From positions 221,758 to 285,757 of the forward strand of contig NZ_JAAZWC010000001.1 in the NCBI RefSeq assembly GCF_013185195.1: 64,000 nucleotides of DNA, in the 5' to 3' direction. The first letter of the stretch is position 1. Each line of letters begins with the position of its first letter. Below the pieces are notes generated by a model. The model had not been told where the DNA came from and did no database searches. It saw nothing but the letters and a program-made list of their open reading frames with translations. This document shows, one piece after another, positions 26,170 to 35,043 of this stretch. The translations under genes were made by a program, and so were the position numbers. This DNA comes from Saccharibacillus qingshengii. Lineage in GTDB: Bacteria; Bacillota; Bacilli; Paenibacillales; Paenibacillaceae.

Positions 26170-26832
26170 TCAGAGGGCGCCTGCGGCTCTCCCGGCGCTT
26201 GCGTTAAACCCTTCGATGGCTGCCGAGACTTCGCCCGGATAAAAAGCCATAAAGTCGGGCGAGAAACGGGTCATCAGTTCCGACGAATCGTATCCCCAAG
26301 CCGCTGCGATCATCTTGATACCCGAACGCTGGCCGGCTTGGATATCCCGCAGCTCGTCTCCGATATACAGCGCTTCGCGGGGGTGCAGCTTGTTGTCGCG
26401 CAGGAACGAATGGATCGCCCGGTGTTTACCGAACAGACTGAAGCAGGAACGAACCTGCACGAATTGGCTGATTTCGTTGTGTCTCAGGAAGGAGCGGATA
26501 TTGCTCTCCAGATTGGACGAGATGATGCTCAGCTGATAACCCTGCGCATTCAGGTCCCGGATCAGATCGCCTACGCCGTCTTTGAGCTCAAGTGTTTTGA
26601 TCTTGCGGCGGTATTCCGAGAACAGCTGGAATCCGAGGAACGGCAGACGGTACAGCGGAATGCCCAGCGTTTTGGAACGCTGGCGTATGGACAGACCGGC
26701 AAATGGCTCCGATGTATCGTCGCCGATCGCTTGATAGCCGTGCTTGGCCGCCAAGCTGTTATACAGCTCGACAATCAGCGGCCGGGAATTGACAATCGTT
26801 CCGTCGAAATCGAAGATCACATGCCTAATCAT
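26170..26832 (-). CDS. HAD-superfamily phosphatase, paralogue 2
   Basis: A 220-residue HAD hydrolase closely similar to the one at 18928 over its whole length: MIRHVIFDFDGTIVNSRPL, ISSNLESNIRSFL, SLFGKHRAIHSFL, YIGDELRDIQAG and AAAWGYDSSELM. The last 12 residues (ASAGRAAGAL end) are extra. All catalytic Asp and Lys motifs are kept, so both copies should be active phosphatases. A strong AGAGGAGG site fixes the ATG. It faces the importer operon tail across a strong terminator, so it is transcribed on its own. Confidence 0.88.
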   Translation of the reverse strand: MIRHVIFDFDGTIVNSRPLIVELYNSLAAKHGYQAIGDDTSEPFAGLSIRQRSKTLGIPLYRLPFLGFQLFSEYRRKIKTLELKDGVGDLIRDLNAQGYQLSIISSNLESNIRSFLRHNEISQFVQVRSCFSLFGKHRAIHSFLRDNKLHPREALYIGDELRDIQAGQRSGIKMIAAAWGYDSSELMTRFSPDFMAFYPGEVSAAIEGFNASAGRAAGAL

Positions 26833-26967
26833 AGTCCATACCTCCTCTGGTAATGTGTTCCTTTATTCTTTATTAACCGTTTTCTTTTCTTATTCCCTAT
26901 TATAACGGATTTATCGGCCGAAAAATGAACAATATCTTTTAATTTCAAAATATTATTTTGCCGCACC

Positions 26968-27004
26968 AAATAACCCGGGCCGATCAAGCGGCTTCGGGTT
27001 ATTT
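26968..27004 (-). terminator. Terminator-like hairpin after the PdxH-like gene
   Basis: Arms AAATAACCCG and CGGGTTATTT with an inner GCCG/CGGC pairing. The T run is short (TTT then GGTGCGG), so termination efficiency is uncertain. The rest of 26833-27049 is AT-rich with no other feature seen. Confidence 0.5.
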
Positions 27005-27049
27005 CGGCGCACGGCTTCTGACGTTATCTTTCGCTCGTGGTTTACAGGA

Positions 27050-27739
27050 TTACGGCCATAAGAGTCCGTGTTCCCAACGGCCTTCTCCGCTCAGCCGATA
27101 TTGTATCCGCGTGTGTCTGCGGTCGGGATCGGCCTGCCAGAACTCCGCCTCCTCCAGTTCTAGCGCCCACAGCCGCCACAGCGGCGTGACTGCCTCCGGA
27201 TCGCTCTGCAGCACCTCACGCTGCTCGGCCAGTGCCTGCTCCAGCTGTTCTTCGCTATCAAGCTGCTGGCTCTGCCGCCCGAGCATGGCCAATGCACGAG
27301 CTTCGGTACCGCGCCGGCGCAGATCTTCGGCACCTTCCTGCACTCCGGTATCCGATACGCGGCCGCGCAGACGAATCTGCCGGCCGAGCGCCGGCCAGTA
27401 GAAAGTCAAAGCGGCATAAGGAAGGCGTTGAAGCTGCTGTCCTTTGCGGCTTTCCATACCGGATGCGAAATAGAACGTGTCGTCGTGCACGTCTTTGAGA
27501 ATCAGGATGCGTGCATCCGGTCTGCCGTCCGGATCGACAGTGGACAAGGTCGCGGCATGCGGTTCTTGGACTTTGTTTCGAAGCGCTTCTTCGAACCACT
27601 GCAGGAACAGTTCGCCCGGCGCGGCCGGCAGCGAAGACGGATCGAACCGATCGAACGGACCTTCCAGCGATTTTAATCCCCGAAGCAGAGGATGCCGTTT
27701 GTCCGCGCGCCCCTTTTCGTTGTTCTTGTTCATGTCCAT
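27050..27739 (-). CDS. Pyridoxamine 5'-phosphate oxidase family protein
   Basis: A 229-residue FMN-binding split-barrel protein of the PdxH family, which oxidises pyridoxamine or pyridoxine phosphate to pyridoxal phosphate with oxygen. Visible hallmarks are 'AATLSTVDPDGRPDARILILK', 'FYFASGMESRKGQQL', 'AALTFYWPALGRQIRLRGRV' and the C-terminal 'FWQADPDRRHTRIQYRL' with the Arg-His substrate-binding region. Most Firmicutes make PLP by PdxST, so this may be a salvage or related flavin enzyme rather than a primary PdxH. It starts five bases after the aldo/keto reductase gene with no clear ribosome binding site, so it is translationally coupled. Confidence 0.82.
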   Translation of the reverse strand: MDMNKNNEKGRADKRHPLLRGLKSLEGPFDRFDPSSLPAAPGELFLQWFEEALRNKVQEPHAATLSTVDPDGRPDARILILKDVHDDTFYFASGMESRKGQQLQRLPYAALTFYWPALGRQIRLRGRVSDTGVQEGAEDLRRRGTEARALAMLGRQSQQLDSEEQLEQALAEQREVLQSDPEAVTPLWRLWALELEEAEFWQADPDRRHTRIQYRLSGEGRWEHGLLWP

Positions 27740-27743
27740 CGGG

Positions 27744-28610
27744 TCAAGCCAGATTGCTGAGCGTCTCGAAATCTTCGTCGCTCAGCTGCAGGCCGGCCGC
27801 GGCCATATTGTCTTCCAGATGGGCGACGGACGAGGTGCCCGGAATCGGCAGAATGGCCGGCGAGCGTCTCAGCAGCCAAGCGAGTGCGATCTGGGCCGGC
27901 TTGGCGTTCAGACGCTTGGATATCTCGTCCAACGGTCCTCCGTCTTTGGCCAATGCGCCGGTTGCGAGAGGGAACCAGGGGATAAAAGCAATCCCGCCGG
28001 ATTCCGCTTCTTCCAATACGTCTTCCGCTTTGCGGTTCGACAGATTGTATAGGTTCTGCACCGATACGATATCCGTGATCTCGCGCGCTTCGCGCAGCTG
28101 CTCAACGCTGACTTCGCTTAGTCCGATATGCCGGATCTTGCCTTCTTTGCGCAGCAGCTCCAGTTCGCCGAGCTGGTCGGCCAGCGGAACCTTCGGATCG
28201 ATCCGATGCAGCTGGAACAGGTCGATACGCTCCAGACCGAGCAGACGCAGACTCATCTCCGCCTGCTGGCGCAAATACTCCGGACGGCCGACGGGACGCC
28301 AGTCGTTGGGACCCGAACGGGTCAGACCGGCTTTGGTGGCAATAACCATATCGTCGCTGTACGGGTGCAGCGCTTTGCGGATCAGCGGCTCGGCTACCGC
28401 CGGCCCGTAAGAATCGGCCGTATCGATAAAGTTGACGCCGAACTCGGCTGCGCGCTTGAGTACGCGGACCGCTTCGTCGGGATCTTTGGGATCTCCCCAG
28501 ACGCCGGGACCCGTCAGCTGCATCGTGCCGTAGCCCAGCCGGTTGACCGTCATGTCGCCTCCGATGGTAAAAGTACCGGATTGAGCGGCGTTTACGTTCG
28601 TTGAAGTCAT
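27744..28610 (-). CDS. Aldo/keto reductase
   Basis: A 288-residue NADPH-dependent aldo/keto reductase with a TIM barrel. The catalytic tetrad is visible: Asp in FIDTADSYG and its Tyr, Lys in VIATKAGL and His in LFQLHRID. The C-terminal cofactor motif is '[16 protein letters not shown]'. Reduces aldehydes or ketones of unknown identity in the cytosol. An AGAGGAG site precedes the ATG. It forms a two-gene unit with the PdxH-like oxidase; PLP-related aldehydes are a conceivable substrate given that some family members reduce pyridoxal, but this is speculation. Confidence 0.88.
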   Translation of the reverse strand: MTSTNVNAAQSGTFTIGGDMTVNRLGYGTMQLTGPGVWGDPKDPDEAVRVLKRAAEFGVNFIDTADSYGPAVAEPLIRKALHPYSDDMVIATKAGLTRSGPNDWRPVGRPEYLRQQAEMSLRLLGLERIDLFQLHRIDPKVPLADQLGELELLRKEGKIRHIGLSEVSVEQLREAREITDIVSVQNLYNLSNRKAEDVLEEAESGGIAFIPWFPLATGALAKDGGPLDEISKRLNAKPAQIALAWLLRRSPAILPIPGTSSVAHLEDNMAAAGLQLSDEDFETLSNLA

Positions 28611-28632
28611 GGAATCGCTCCTCTCAGATTAA

Positions 28633-28664
28633 AAAGAGGCATCCGGTACGTCCGTCCGGATGCC
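28633..28664 (-). terminator. Terminator of the Cof-type phosphatase gene
   Basis: GGCATCCGG and CCGGATGCC pair around a nine-base loop, followed on the minus strand by CTCTTTTT. Confidence 0.75.
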
Positions 28665-28757
28665 GTTACCCTTTCTTCATTACCCGCCGCGAGCGGAACG
28701 CAATCCCACATCAAATTCTTCGACACGTGGCTTCTAGGGCGTACCGATTGACCGGCT

Positions 28758-29642
28758 TTACTCCGCGATCAGGCCGTATTTGAGAAAGCTGCGGTACAAT
28801 CCGTCTTCTGCGATAGTACCGGTCACATGGTCGGCGACCACTTTCAGTTCCGCCCGCGCGTCGCCCATCGCAATACCGACCGCGCAGTACTGCAGCATTT
28901 CCAGATCGTTCAATCCGTCTCCGATCGCGATCGTGTCGGCGACCGAACGGTTCAGATGCACGAGCACATCGGCGATCGCCACCGCTTTGTGTACGCCGGG
29001 AACGGCCAGTTCGCCGCTGTCTTTGCCGAAGATCGGTACCGTGCACTGCAGAACTTCGAATTTGCCTTCGAACTCGGTCTTGATAACGTCAAACGGCAGG
29101 TCGCTTTCAAGAAAGCAGACTTTGTTAACGTCGCTTTTGTACAGATGAGTCTCCCCATAGGTCAGCGCGCCAAGAAACGGATGCGGCGAGTTCTCGAATC
29201 GGTCCCGCGCTCCGGGGTCGTTGAGGATGTCGCCATGGATAAGCGCGATCAAGCGGTCCCGCAGATTGCGGCTGGCATACAATCCGGCGTTGGACTCCAG
29301 GTAGAAATCGATTCCGTGCTGTTCGAAAAAGTCCACCATATGACGCACGTCTTCTTCGGACACCTGCTTATGGTACAGGGTTTCGGTATCACATTCGACA
29401 TAACCGCCGCCTGCGCCGATCAGTCCGTCGAAACCGATGTCCCAGATCGCGTCGTAGATCTCGGGCTTGGAACGTCCGGTACACAGGTAGAGCCGATGGC
29501 CGTTCGCCCGTGCCTGTTTGCAGGCGCGGATTGCGGATTCGGGCACGGTTCCGTAGTCGTCGACAAGGGTTCCGTCAATATCGATAAACACCAATTTGGA
29601 CGAAGCCGTTCCGGTGGAACGAGCATCCTCAGCATGATTCAT
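28758..29642 (-). CDS. HAD-IIB (Cof-type) sugar/nucleotide phosphatase
   Basis: A Cof-type HAD phosphatase of about 294 residues. Motif I is FIDIDGTLVDD (residues about 19-29), motif II is LCTGRSKPE, the C2 cap domain occupies about 85-195, and motifs III/IV lie in 'GVHKAVAI' and 'AIGDGLNDLEML'. Such enzymes dephosphorylate sugar phosphates, flavin precursors or PLP in the cytosol. The nearby PdxH-like gene makes PLP a candidate substrate but the two are separated by a terminator. ATG 29642 has the best spacing from GGGAGG; TTG 29651 and GTG 29645 are alternatives. Confidence 0.85.
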   Translation of the reverse strand: MNHAEDARSTGTASSKLVFIDIDGTLVDDYGTVPESAIRACKQARANGHRLYLCTGRSKPEIYDAIWDIGFDGLIGAGGGYVECDTETLYHKQVSEEDVRHMVDFFEQHGIDFYLESNAGLYASRNLRDRLIALIHGDILNDPGARDRFENSPHPFLGALTYGETHLYKSDVNKVCFLESDLPFDVIKTEFEGKFEVLQCTVPIFGKDSGELAVPGVHKAVAIADVLVHLNRSVADTIAIGDGLNDLEMLQYCAVGIAMGDARAELKVVADHVTGTIAEDGLYRSFLKYGLIAE

Positions 29643-29766
29643 CACAGACAAGCCTCCCGGTTAGGAAATGGAATCGGCTGTTGGCCGATGATCCTTACTG
29701 CCTACCGTACAGGCTGGAACGCGTTTCACGTCAAGCTTTTCCGTGTGCGATCTCGATTCCAACTTT

Positions 29767-30942
29767 TCAGGTGCGAAGTTCACGGAAGAATTCGACGATG
29801 TCTTCGGTCAGCAGCTCCGGTTCTTCCAACGCCGCGAAGTGACCGCCGCGGTCGAACTCGGTCCAATGCCGGATATTATACTTCTCTTCCGCCCAGGCGC
29901 GAATCGGATACGAGACGTCTTTGGGGAACACGGCAACGCCAAGCGGAGGCGCGTGCTCAGAAGAGAGGCCTTCCGGCAGCGGAGGATCCTGGGTATGCAG
30001 CGTTTCGTAATACAAACGGGCCGAAGAACCGGCCGTTGCGGTCAGCCAATAGATCGAGATATTGGTCAGCAGGCGGTCCCGGTCGATCGCTTTTTCGGGC
30101 AGTCCGGTCTTGTCCGTCCATTCGTAGAATTTCTCGATGATCCAGGCCAACTGTCCGGATGGCGAATCGGTCAGGGCGTAAGAAAGCGTCTGCGGACGGG
30201 TTCCCTGCTGCACGGAGTAGCCGGATTGTTCTTTGGCGTAATGTTTCATTTTATCAAGCATCTCGCGATCTTCCGGTGTGATCTTGGCTAACTGTTTGGG
30301 ATTCTCCGGCGGCGGGGTCAGCAGCATGTTGACATGAACGCCGACGACACTGCCGGGGTCCCGGCCGCCGATCTCCAGCGAGATAAAAGAACCCCAGTCG
30401 CCGCCCTGCGTCCCGTACCGTTCGTAACCGAGCCTTTTCATCAGCGTTACGAACATACCGGCGATCCTTTTGTAATCCATGCCCGCCTGCGAAGTCGGAC
30501 CGGAGAAGCCGTAGCCCGGGAGCGACGGAATAACCAGATGAAAAGCATCCGAAGCGGGCCGGCCATAATCCTGGGGACGGGTGAGCGGACCGATCAGATC
30601 CAGAAATTCAACGATCGAACCCGGCCATCCGTGAATAAGCAGCAGCGGCAGCGCATCCGGTTCGGAAGAACGGATATGCAGAAAATGTACGTTCTCTCCG
30701 CCGATCTGCGTCATGAACTGTGGATAGGCGTTCAGTTCCGCTTCATGCTTGCGCCAATCGTAGCCGGTCCGCCAGTAGTCGGCCAGCTCGCGCATATAGG
30801 TCAGCGGAACACCGTAATTCCAGCCTCCTCCGGGAGCGTCTTCCGGCCACCGCGTCCGAGCCAATCGTTGATGCAGATCGTCAAGGTCGCTTTGCGGAAT
30901 ATCGATATCGTACGGTTGAATGATCGGTTGATCGGTGGGCAT
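29767..30942 (-). CDS. Epoxide hydrolase-like alpha/beta hydrolase
   Basis: A 391-residue protein of the microsomal epoxide hydrolase family, which opens epoxides by an Asp nucleophile. The N-terminal region (about 1-95) is the family-specific EHN domain ([26 protein letters not shown]). The oxyanion motif is HGWPGS, the nucleophile is the Asp in GGDWGS, and the catalytic His lies in RGGHFAALE. Two Tyr residues expected in the lid are present in the region of [19 protein letters not shown]. It has no membrane anchor, unlike the mammalian enzyme. An AGGGAGG site precedes the ATG. Confidence 0.88.
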   Translation of the reverse strand: MPTDQPIIQPYDIDIPQSDLDDLHQRLARTRWPEDAPGGGWNYGVPLTYMRELADYWRTGYDWRKHEAELNAYPQFMTQIGGENVHFLHIRSSEPDALPLLLIHGWPGSIVEFLDLIGPLTRPQDYGRPASDAFHLVIPSLPGYGFSGPTSQAGMDYKRIAGMFVTLMKRLGYERYGTQGGDWGSFISLEIGGRDPGSVVGVHVNMLLTPPPENPKQLAKITPEDREMLDKMKHYAKEQSGYSVQQGTRPQTLSYALTDSPSGQLAWIIEKFYEWTDKTGLPEKAIDRDRLLTNISIYWLTATAGSSARLYYETLHTQDPPLPEGLSSEHAPPLGVAVFPKDVSYPIRAWAEEKYNIRHWTEFDRGGHFAALEEPELLTEDIVEFFRELRT

Positions 30943-30972
30943 ACAGGTTACCTCCCTTGATTTACACTTGAT

Positions 30973-31386
30973 TTACAGCAAAAGCGCGAATCCGACAGCC
31001 AAAAAGACCACGCCAAGCACAATCGGCCCCGTCTGCTTGCGCAGCGCATCCGTTCCGCTCAAAATCTCGAAAGCCGCGGTATTGTCCGGCCGATAATGCA
31101 CATCTACCTTTGTTCCGATCGGCGGCTGGGGCGCAGAACTGCCAAGCTGCGAGACCTGCTCCACCTTTGCGCTCCCGGCAAGAAATCTCACGACCGGGTA
31201 ATATTTGATACCGGTACTTGCCCTGTCGAATCCCGTGTCCGCTAACTCTTCATAACGTATGATCTCTCCCGGCACCGTGTATTCGCTTTGTGCCAACCTG
31301 CGCTGCCGGACACCGGAATAGAGGCCAAAAGCAATAAAAAGCAGACCCAGTATCCAAAAAATGATTTCGCTGCCTGATCCGTTCAA
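30973..31386 (-). CDS. DUF3592 family membrane protein
   Basis: A 137-residue protein with a transmembrane segment at each end (IIFWILGLLFIAFGLYSGV at about 8-26 and GPIVLGVVFLAVGFALLL at the C-terminus) and a soluble beta-rich middle with 'GIKYYPVVRF' and 'GTKVDVHYRPDNT', the signature of DUF3592. Function unknown. The start is a TTG with a strong GGGGAGGA site. It lies 30 bases upstream of the epoxide hydrolase gene and may share its transcript. Confidence 0.8.
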   Translation of the reverse strand: MNGSGSEIIFWILGLLFIAFGLYSGVRQRRLAQSEYTVPGEIIRYEELADTGFDRASTGIKYYPVVRFLAGSAKVEQVSQLGSSAPQPPIGTKVDVHYRPDNTAAFEILSGTDALRKQTGPIVLGVVFLAVGFALLL

Positions 31387-31449
31387 TCCAGTTCCTCCCC
31401 GTTTTCGGTATTCATTCGGTCATTTACCTCAGAAGCCGACTCTCCAATC

Positions 31450-31481
31450 AAAAAAGAAGCCGGCGAAAAGCTTCGCCGACT
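31450..31481 (-). terminator. Terminator of the 142-residue hypothetical gene
   Basis: On the minus strand GTCGGCGAA and TTCGCCGGC pair around a four-base loop, followed by TTCTTTTTTG. Confidence 0.75.
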
Positions 31482-31496
31482 GCTGTGAACGGTGTT

Positions 31497-31913
31497 TTAT
31501 TCGAAAAAGTCCGTCATGTCCCGTTTAACGAATCCCGGAGGAACCTCCTGCGTTTCGGCAAAATGCCGGAACAAAACGTCGGACACCGCGGCGTCAAAAG
31601 TTTCGACAACTTCGCGGTTGGAAGATTTGGCACGCAGAAGCCCGGTTTTCTTCGTTGTTTGCACTTCTTGCCCGATTGCAAAATGCCGAAATTCGTCATG
31701 ATACGGGACTCGCATTTCGACAATCATCTCTTGCGCGGATCCCGCGCATTGCATATACAGATGGTCGCTGAAGGAAAGCACACAAAACGTGCGATCCAGA
31801 TCGTCCATCAACCGCAGCATTTGCGCGATCCGCTCCTGCGGCACATCGGTCTCCAGCACTTCCTGTCTGCTTACTTCGTATCTGAACTCCATCCGTGTGT
31901 TTGGCTTATTCAT
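31497..31913 (-). CDS. Hypothetical acidic protein
   Basis: A cytosolic protein of about 138 residues with the pattern 'RMEFRYEVSRQEVLETDVPQERIAQML', 'IVEMRVPYHDEFRHFAIGQEV' and a C-terminal helix 'DAAVSDVLFRHFAETQEVPPGFVKRD'. I do not recognise the family. It shows no signal peptide or membrane segment. An upstream GTG at 31925 abuts the GGAGG site, so the ATG at 31913 is chosen; the spacing of 12 is long. Own terminator downstream. Confidence 0.65.
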   Translation of the reverse strand: MNKPNTRMEFRYEVSRQEVLETDVPQERIAQMLRLMDDLDRTFCVLSFSDHLYMQCAGSAQEMIVEMRVPYHDEFRHFAIGQEVQTTKKTGLLRAKSSNREVVETFDAAVSDVLFRHFAETQEVPPGFVKRDMTDFFE

Positions 31914-32008
31914 CAGATTGTTCACCCTCCTTGTCGGTCTCTGCAGCGCCTGAATTTATTCTATAGGCCCGGGCAGCGGGGAACAACCTTCAAGTATGGC
32001 GAACCGAT

Positions 32009-32965
32009 TTACAGGATTCGGGATTCCGCACCGCGCAGCTTCCAGTCGCGTTCCAGAAGTTCGGAATTGATGACTGCGCCGGCCGTCGATCCTGCCGCTA
32101 CGGCTGCCGCGACTTGATATCTCTGCGAAGCGCCGTCTCCCGCACCGAAGATTCCGCTTACGCTCGATCGACACCATTCGTCTACGGCCATGGCTCCGGA
32201 TTCCATCGTATCGCAGCCGAGTTTCGCCGGAAGTTCCGATCCGGGTGCCAATTTCGGAGCAAAGAAAATCGCCGTTCTCGCAATATCCGTTCCGTCTTCC
32301 AGAATCATTCGCTGCGTTTGTCCGTCCGCCGAAACGATCCGGCTGACAGCCGCTTCGTAGACTTCGACACCTTTGCTCCGCAGTTCTTCTTTTTCCGTAT
32401 CGCTCCGGACTTCTCCGTTGGTGAACAGCGCGATATCATCGCTCCAACCGGCAACCGTGCGTGTCAGATGCAGAGCCGCATCCCCTTGCGCGAGAATGCC
32501 GATCGGACGATCCTGCATTTCCCAGCCGTCGCAGTATGGACAGACATAAGCGCTTTTGCCGTATACCTCTTCCAGACCTTCAATCCCGACCGGGAGGTCC
32601 TTCATACCGAAGGCAAACAGCAGTTTCTCCGCACGGTATACATCCGAGCTTCCCGTAGTCAGACGGAAATCCCCATCGATTCCTGCCGCTTCGACTACTC
32701 TTCCCTGTACAAAACGAACCGACGGATACTTCGCGATCTGCTCATGCGAGATCCTGCGCAGTTCTTCCGGTTCGATACCGTCCCGGGTCAAGAATCCGTG
32801 GGAGTGCCCGGTCACCCGATGTCTCGGCAGCGCTTCGTCGATGACCAAGACGCTGCGCCGGGCACGGCCGAGCACAAGAGCGGCACTTAAGCCGGCCGGA
32901 CCTCCTCCGACAATCACTACATCCGCTTGATCTGTCCACTCGTTATTTGTTTTCGTTGTTTTCAT
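32009..32965 (-). CDS. Thioredoxin reductase-like flavoprotein
   Basis: A FAD/NAD(P)-dependent pyridine nucleotide-disulfide oxidoreductase of about 318 residues. The FAD motif is VVIVGGGPAGLSAALVLGRA near the N-terminus, the redox-active pair sits in CPYCDGWE (about residues 140-147, where thioredoxin reductases have CATCDG), and the C-terminal FAD motif is GIFGAGDGAS. The CPYC active site is typical of a branch whose partner is not classical thioredoxin. No thioredoxin-like gene is adjacent. ATG 32965 has ten-base spacing to GGAGG; a TTG at 32971 has four. Confidence 0.85.
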   Translation of the reverse strand: MKTTKTNNEWTDQADVVIVGGGPAGLSAALVLGRARRSVLVIDEALPRHRVTGHSHGFLTRDGIEPEELRRISHEQIAKYPSVRFVQGRVVEAAGIDGDFRLTTGSSDVYRAEKLLFAFGMKDLPVGIEGLEEVYGKSAYVCPYCDGWEMQDRPIGILAQGDAALHLTRTVAGWSDDIALFTNGEVRSDTEKEELRSKGVEVYEAAVSRIVSADGQTQRMILEDGTDIARTAIFFAPKLAPGSELPAKLGCDTMESGAMAVDEWCRSSVSGIFGAGDGASQRYQVAAAVAAGSTAGAVINSELLERDWKLRGAESRIL

Positions 32966-33142
32966 TATCAATCATCCTCCATATCAAAACTATTGTAGAT
33001 ATATTATGTCCTTTATTGTTCCCAAAAATCGCCCCTGACTGAACAGAAGCGGGTTTCAATCAAGGACTATGTATATCTATAATATTCGTAATCGTTTTGA
33101 TTTGTCAAGGTTTGAGGGGGTTCTGTGTTTGTTTTTCCGCTT

Positions 33143-33177
33143 TTTTTTGTTTTATTATTGTGAATTTTTCATATACT
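33143..33177. repeat. AT-rich dispersed repeat, copy 1
   Basis: About 35-38 bases shared with 59753-59790, differing by one indel and two bases. A 22-base core at 33151-33172 is identical. It contains TTGTGAA followed after three bases by TTCAT, resembling half of a Rex-type site. Located after a minus-strand GNAT gene. Confidence 0.7.
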
Positions 33178-33182
33178 GAAAT

Positions 33183-33785
33183 TTAATTGTCATCCCAATC
33201 CGTCAAATCCAAATCGAACCGGCTCATCTCGTGTACCCGGGTAAATTTGCTCAGGATATAGGCTTTATCCGAACCGGTATAATGGGCAAATACGGATACG
33301 GGATGCAGCTGTGGGATTTTGCTTTCGACAAGGCCTTTGAGATCTTCTTCCCCGTCTACGTACACCTGCAAATACGAGTCGACCAGACGGAATCCGCTGC
33401 CTGCACACCAGTCTCTCACCCACTGGTCGTCGCGTATCCAGGCTTCCAGATACTGCATGCCCGCTGTACGTGCCCTTCCCAACGCTTCGATCAGCAGCAG
33501 ACTGCCGATGCCCTGTCTCCGATGATCCGGATGTACAGCGAGATGCCGGATCAGGCCTCCGCGCCGTTCGGGGTCGGAACAGATATCGCCAGGCAGAGCA
33601 TCAAGCTCGATATCGATCAGCCCCACGATTTCTTCGCCGTTCGCCGCTACCAGCTCGATCGACCCTTTTTCGTAACGGGGCTTCTGTTTCAATACTTTGT
33701 CATAGTAGGACGTATCGAGAAACGACAGCACCCGGCAGCGCAGCCAGCTGTTCTCGTCGATTTCTTCGTAACCTCGGATCATCAT
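33183..33785 (-). CDS. GNAT-family N-acetyltransferase
   Basis: A 200-residue acetyltransferase. The acetyl-CoA loop is in 'LAVHPDHRRQGIGSLLLIEALGRA' (about residues 80-103), preceded by the strand 'EEIVGLIDIELD'. 'GFRLVDSYLQVYVDGEED' lies in the C-terminal half. The acceptor is unknown. An AGAAGGAG site fixes the ATG at 33785. Cytosolic. Confidence 0.87.
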   Translation of the reverse strand: MMIRGYEEIDENSWLRCRVLSFLDTSYYDKVLKQKPRYEKGSIELVAANGEEIVGLIDIELDALPGDICSDPERRGGLIRHLAVHPDHRRQGIGSLLLIEALGRARTAGMQYLEAWIRDDQWVRDWCAGSGFRLVDSYLQVYVDGEEDLKGLVESKIPQLHPVSVFAHYTGSDKAYILSKFTRVHEMSRFDLDLTDWDDN

Positions 33786-33837
33786 GGCGTATCTCCTTCT
33801 GGGTTCGGGGGTTTTTGCTTACTGTACCATAGACGCA

Positions 33838-33876
33838 CCAAAAAAGAACAACGCTCCGGCTTCGGAGCGTTGTTCG
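33838..33876 (-). terminator. Terminator of the siderophore-binding gene
   Basis: Arms AACAACGCTCCG and CGGAGCGTTGTT with a small loop, followed by TTTTTTGG on the minus strand. Confidence 0.9.
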
Positions 33877-33901
33877 GGCGACACTTTTTTGAATGACTGT
33901 T

Positions 33902-34915
33902 TTATTTGACGGAAAGCAGGCTGTCCACGATGAACTCAAGCTGGCTTTCCAGCGTCACCGGATCGTTGTACGTATCCGAAGTCGGGTCCAGTTGGAATAC
34001 ATGTCCGGCTTTGACGGCGGGCAGGTTCTTCCACAGGCTGTTGCCGTAGACCTTCTCCGGATCGCTGTCGTCACCCGACCATGGACTTGTGAAGATAATG
34101 TCTCCCGCATATTCCGGCAGGACTTCAAGCGAGATCGAGGCATTGCCCGTACCGCTGTCAATCGCTTCCGCCTGCGCTTTTGCCGGAGCCTTCAGACCGA
34201 ATTCGCCGTAGATGATTTCTCCTCCGCGGCCGTAGTTGTGACCGAATACATACAGTCCTTTGGAAAAAGGATTCAGGATCGATACCGTGCGGTCGCCTAC
34301 AGCTTCCACAACTTGAGGCTTCAACTCGGCAATTTTCGCATCCCATTTTTCGACCCACGCTTTGGCGGCGTCTTCACGGTTGGTCAATTTGCCCAGCTTC
34401 ATCATCAAATCTTTGTAATTGTCTTTGCCGTACTGCAGTTGAACGACCGGAGCGATCGCCGTCAGTTTGTCGACGCCTTCCGTTCCTTTGTAGACGATAA
34501 TCAGGTCGGGCTTGAGGCTGAGAATCGGTTCCGCGGTCGGAAGCTCTCCCAGATCGGTCGTGCCTTGAGCCGTCAGCTGTTCCTTGATGTATTTATTGTT
34601 CATCGCTCCCGACAGGGCGCCCACTACCGGAGCATCCAGTGCGACGAAATAGCCGGTGGTAAACGAAGTCAGATCGACAATCCGCTGCGGATTGGCAGGA
34701 ACTTCAACGTCTCCCGCGTCCGATGCAAAAGTAACGGTGCCCGAAGTGTTCTCCGCATCAGGTTTGGCATCCTCCGTTTTGACTTCAGCCGTGGTTGTTG
34801 TCGCGGGCTTTTCGGCCGCGGCCGGCGTATCCGCTCCTTTTTGGCCGCAGGCGCTTAATACAAGCAGCACGGCAAGCATACAGACAAGCAGAATCGAATT
34901 GGATCTTTTTAGCAA
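33902..34915 (-). CDS. Iron-siderophore ABC solute-binding lipoprotein
   Basis: A 337-residue lipoprotein of the FhuD/BtuF class that captures ferric siderophores outside the membrane. Lipobox LSAC at about residues 20-23 is followed by an Ala/Thr-rich linker, then 'PQRIVDLTSFTTGYFVALDAPVVGA' and 'EPILSLKPDLIIVYKG', typical of the helical-backbone binding fold. The start is set to the TTG at 34915 with AGGGTGGG upstream; a longer frame from 34966 would begin inside the Fur box. No permease or ATPase is adjacent, so it must work with transport subunits encoded elsewhere. A perfect-looking Fur box upstream indicates iron repression. Confidence 0.88.
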   Translation of the reverse strand: MLKRSNSILLVCMLAVLLVLSACGQKGADTPAAAEKPATTTTAEVKTEDAKPDAENTSGTVTFASDAGDVEVPANPQRIVDLTSFTTGYFVALDAPVVGALSGAMNNKYIKEQLTAQGTTDLGELPTAEPILSLKPDLIIVYKGTEGVDKLTAIAPVVQLQYGKDNYKDLMMKLGKLTNREDAAKAWVEKWDAKIAELKPQVVEAVGDRTVSILNPFSKGLYVFGHNYGRGGEIIYGEFGLKAPAKAQAEAIDSGTGNASISLEVLPEYAGDIIFTSPWSGDDSDPEKVYGNSLWKNLPAVKAGHVFQLDPTSDTYNDPVTLESQLEFIVDSLLSVK

Positions 34916-34936
34916 AATAAGCCCACCCTTTTGTGT

Positions 34937-34955
34937 GATATTGATAATCATTTTC
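34937..34955 (-). promoter_or_regulatory. Fur box
   Basis: GATATTGATAATCATTTTC matches the 19-bp Fur consensus at most positions (one hexamer pair GATAAT/ATTATC with a mismatch each side). It lies 22 bases before the start codon of the siderophore-binding gene. Confidence 0.85.
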
Positions 34956-35043
34956 AAAAGTATCACGCCGATTCCAATTTGGCAAGCTTATTATAAGAAT
35001 TCGGCTGGGCAGGTACGAAAAAAGAGGCGGTTCGCCGACTTGA

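Noticed and set aside
33151..33172. Functional Rex operator
   Set aside because: Only one half fits (TTGTGAA) and the spacing to TTCAT is three instead of four bases, so I report it as a repeat, not as a Rex site.
34916..34966. Longer start of the siderophore-binding gene
   Set aside because: The extension would translate the Fur box and place the lipoprotein signal 17 residues from the start, while the TTG at 34915 has a good ribosome binding site.
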